A stretch of 30,851 bases of DNA from Oscillospiraceae bacterium. GTDB lineage: Bacteria > Bacillota > Clostridia > Oscillospirales > Ruminococcaceae. Both the position numbers and the translations under genes were made by a program. The stretch covers positions 1-30,851 of the forward strand of contig WRLS01000003.1 in the NCBI GenBank assembly GCA_009776345.1. Reading direction: 5' to 3'. Numbering within the stretch: position 1 is the first letter of the stretch; the number at the start of each line of letters is the position of its first letter. Positions 30,645 through 30,851 of this stretch are shown here, piece after piece. Under the pieces are notes generated by a model, which did no database searches, was not told the DNA's origin, and saw nothing but the letters and a program-made list of their open reading frames with translations.

Positions 30645-30851
30645 CAAAGGCAAGTAAGCACAAAACTAAAGGAAAGAGCGACACCGGAAGCGCCCGCGCA
30701 CGTAATTACAGCGGAAAAAGTCTTCAGATATTTCTTTTTCCTAATGCCTTTTTTCGCGTTCGAGACCTGGAGCTCGGCTCGGCTGAGCGATTGGGCGGAT
30801 TATAGGGCAAAGCATATGACGTGCGCGATGAAAGGTACAAAGCTATGCGGT
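30645..30851 (-). repeat. R1 structured repeat, copy F (cut by window end)
   Basis: Reverse copy from CAAAGGCAAGTAAGC through the CGCGCACGT and GACGTGCGCG stem partners. It is truncated by the edge of the window before the variable hairpin. Confidence 0.85.

Noticed and set aside
1..30851. CRISPR array made of the R2 or R3 repeats
   Set aside because: Repeats are irregularly spaced, in both orientations, variable in length and far apart; no cas genes are present.

Overview
The window reads as chromosomal DNA of a fairly high-GC, low-redundancy member of the Clostridia, most likely an uncultured gut-type lineage near the Oscillospirales. The reasons are strong AGGAGG-type ribosome binding sites, separate secD and secF genes, families common in that group (DUF4830, DUF1015, DUF3791/DUF3990, MsmK/UgpC-type ATPase) and a tRNA without an encoded CCA. 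This placement is inference; no marker phylogeny was possible.

Layout. 1-490: repeat DNA. 491-5470 (minus strand): DUF1015 gene, then a secD-secF-DEAD-box helicase operon behind a near-consensus promoter. 5768-7626 (plus): DUF4830 lipid-anchored or membrane-anchored protein and a sugar-ABC ATPase. 8056-9117 (minus): an orphan pilT. 9632-11428: NAD+ synthetase whose amidase domain looks dead. 11842-13242: rplJ-rplL operon with consensus promoter, L10 leader, a 42-codon ORF and terminator, detached from rpoBC. 13247-13969: ThuA-like protein. 14730-14800: tRNA-Trp. 14924-23231: a non-housekeeping chaperone-type cluster (GrpE-like, lid-less Hsp70, a 990-residue J-like/zinc-ribbon/FN3-like protein and a zinc-ribbon GTPase), interrupted by a small antitoxin-like gene and hicBA. 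23932-26490: nitroreductase, CTP synthase and DUF805. The CTP synthase has lost the catalytic Cys and His of its glutaminase domain. 26613-27420: a DUF3791-DUF3990 (ADP-ribosyltransferase-fold) pair. 27542-28015: YfcE-type phosphoesterase. 28101-30489: three small or low-complexity proteins. 30490-end: repeats.

Two things stand out. First, both glutamine-dependent amidotransferases in the window (NadE and PyrG) keep their synthetase halves but have lost glutaminase catalytic residues, which suggests that the organism feeds these reactions with free ammonia. Second, the GrpE/Hsp70/J-like/GTPase set looks like a self-contained chaperone-GTPase system of unknown purpose.

The intergenic space is packed with at least six interspersed repeat families. 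One is a ~300-340 bp element present six times in both orientations, with stems whose sequences change while pairing is kept. Short repeats also supply the last codons of several genes and the leader/RBS of others.
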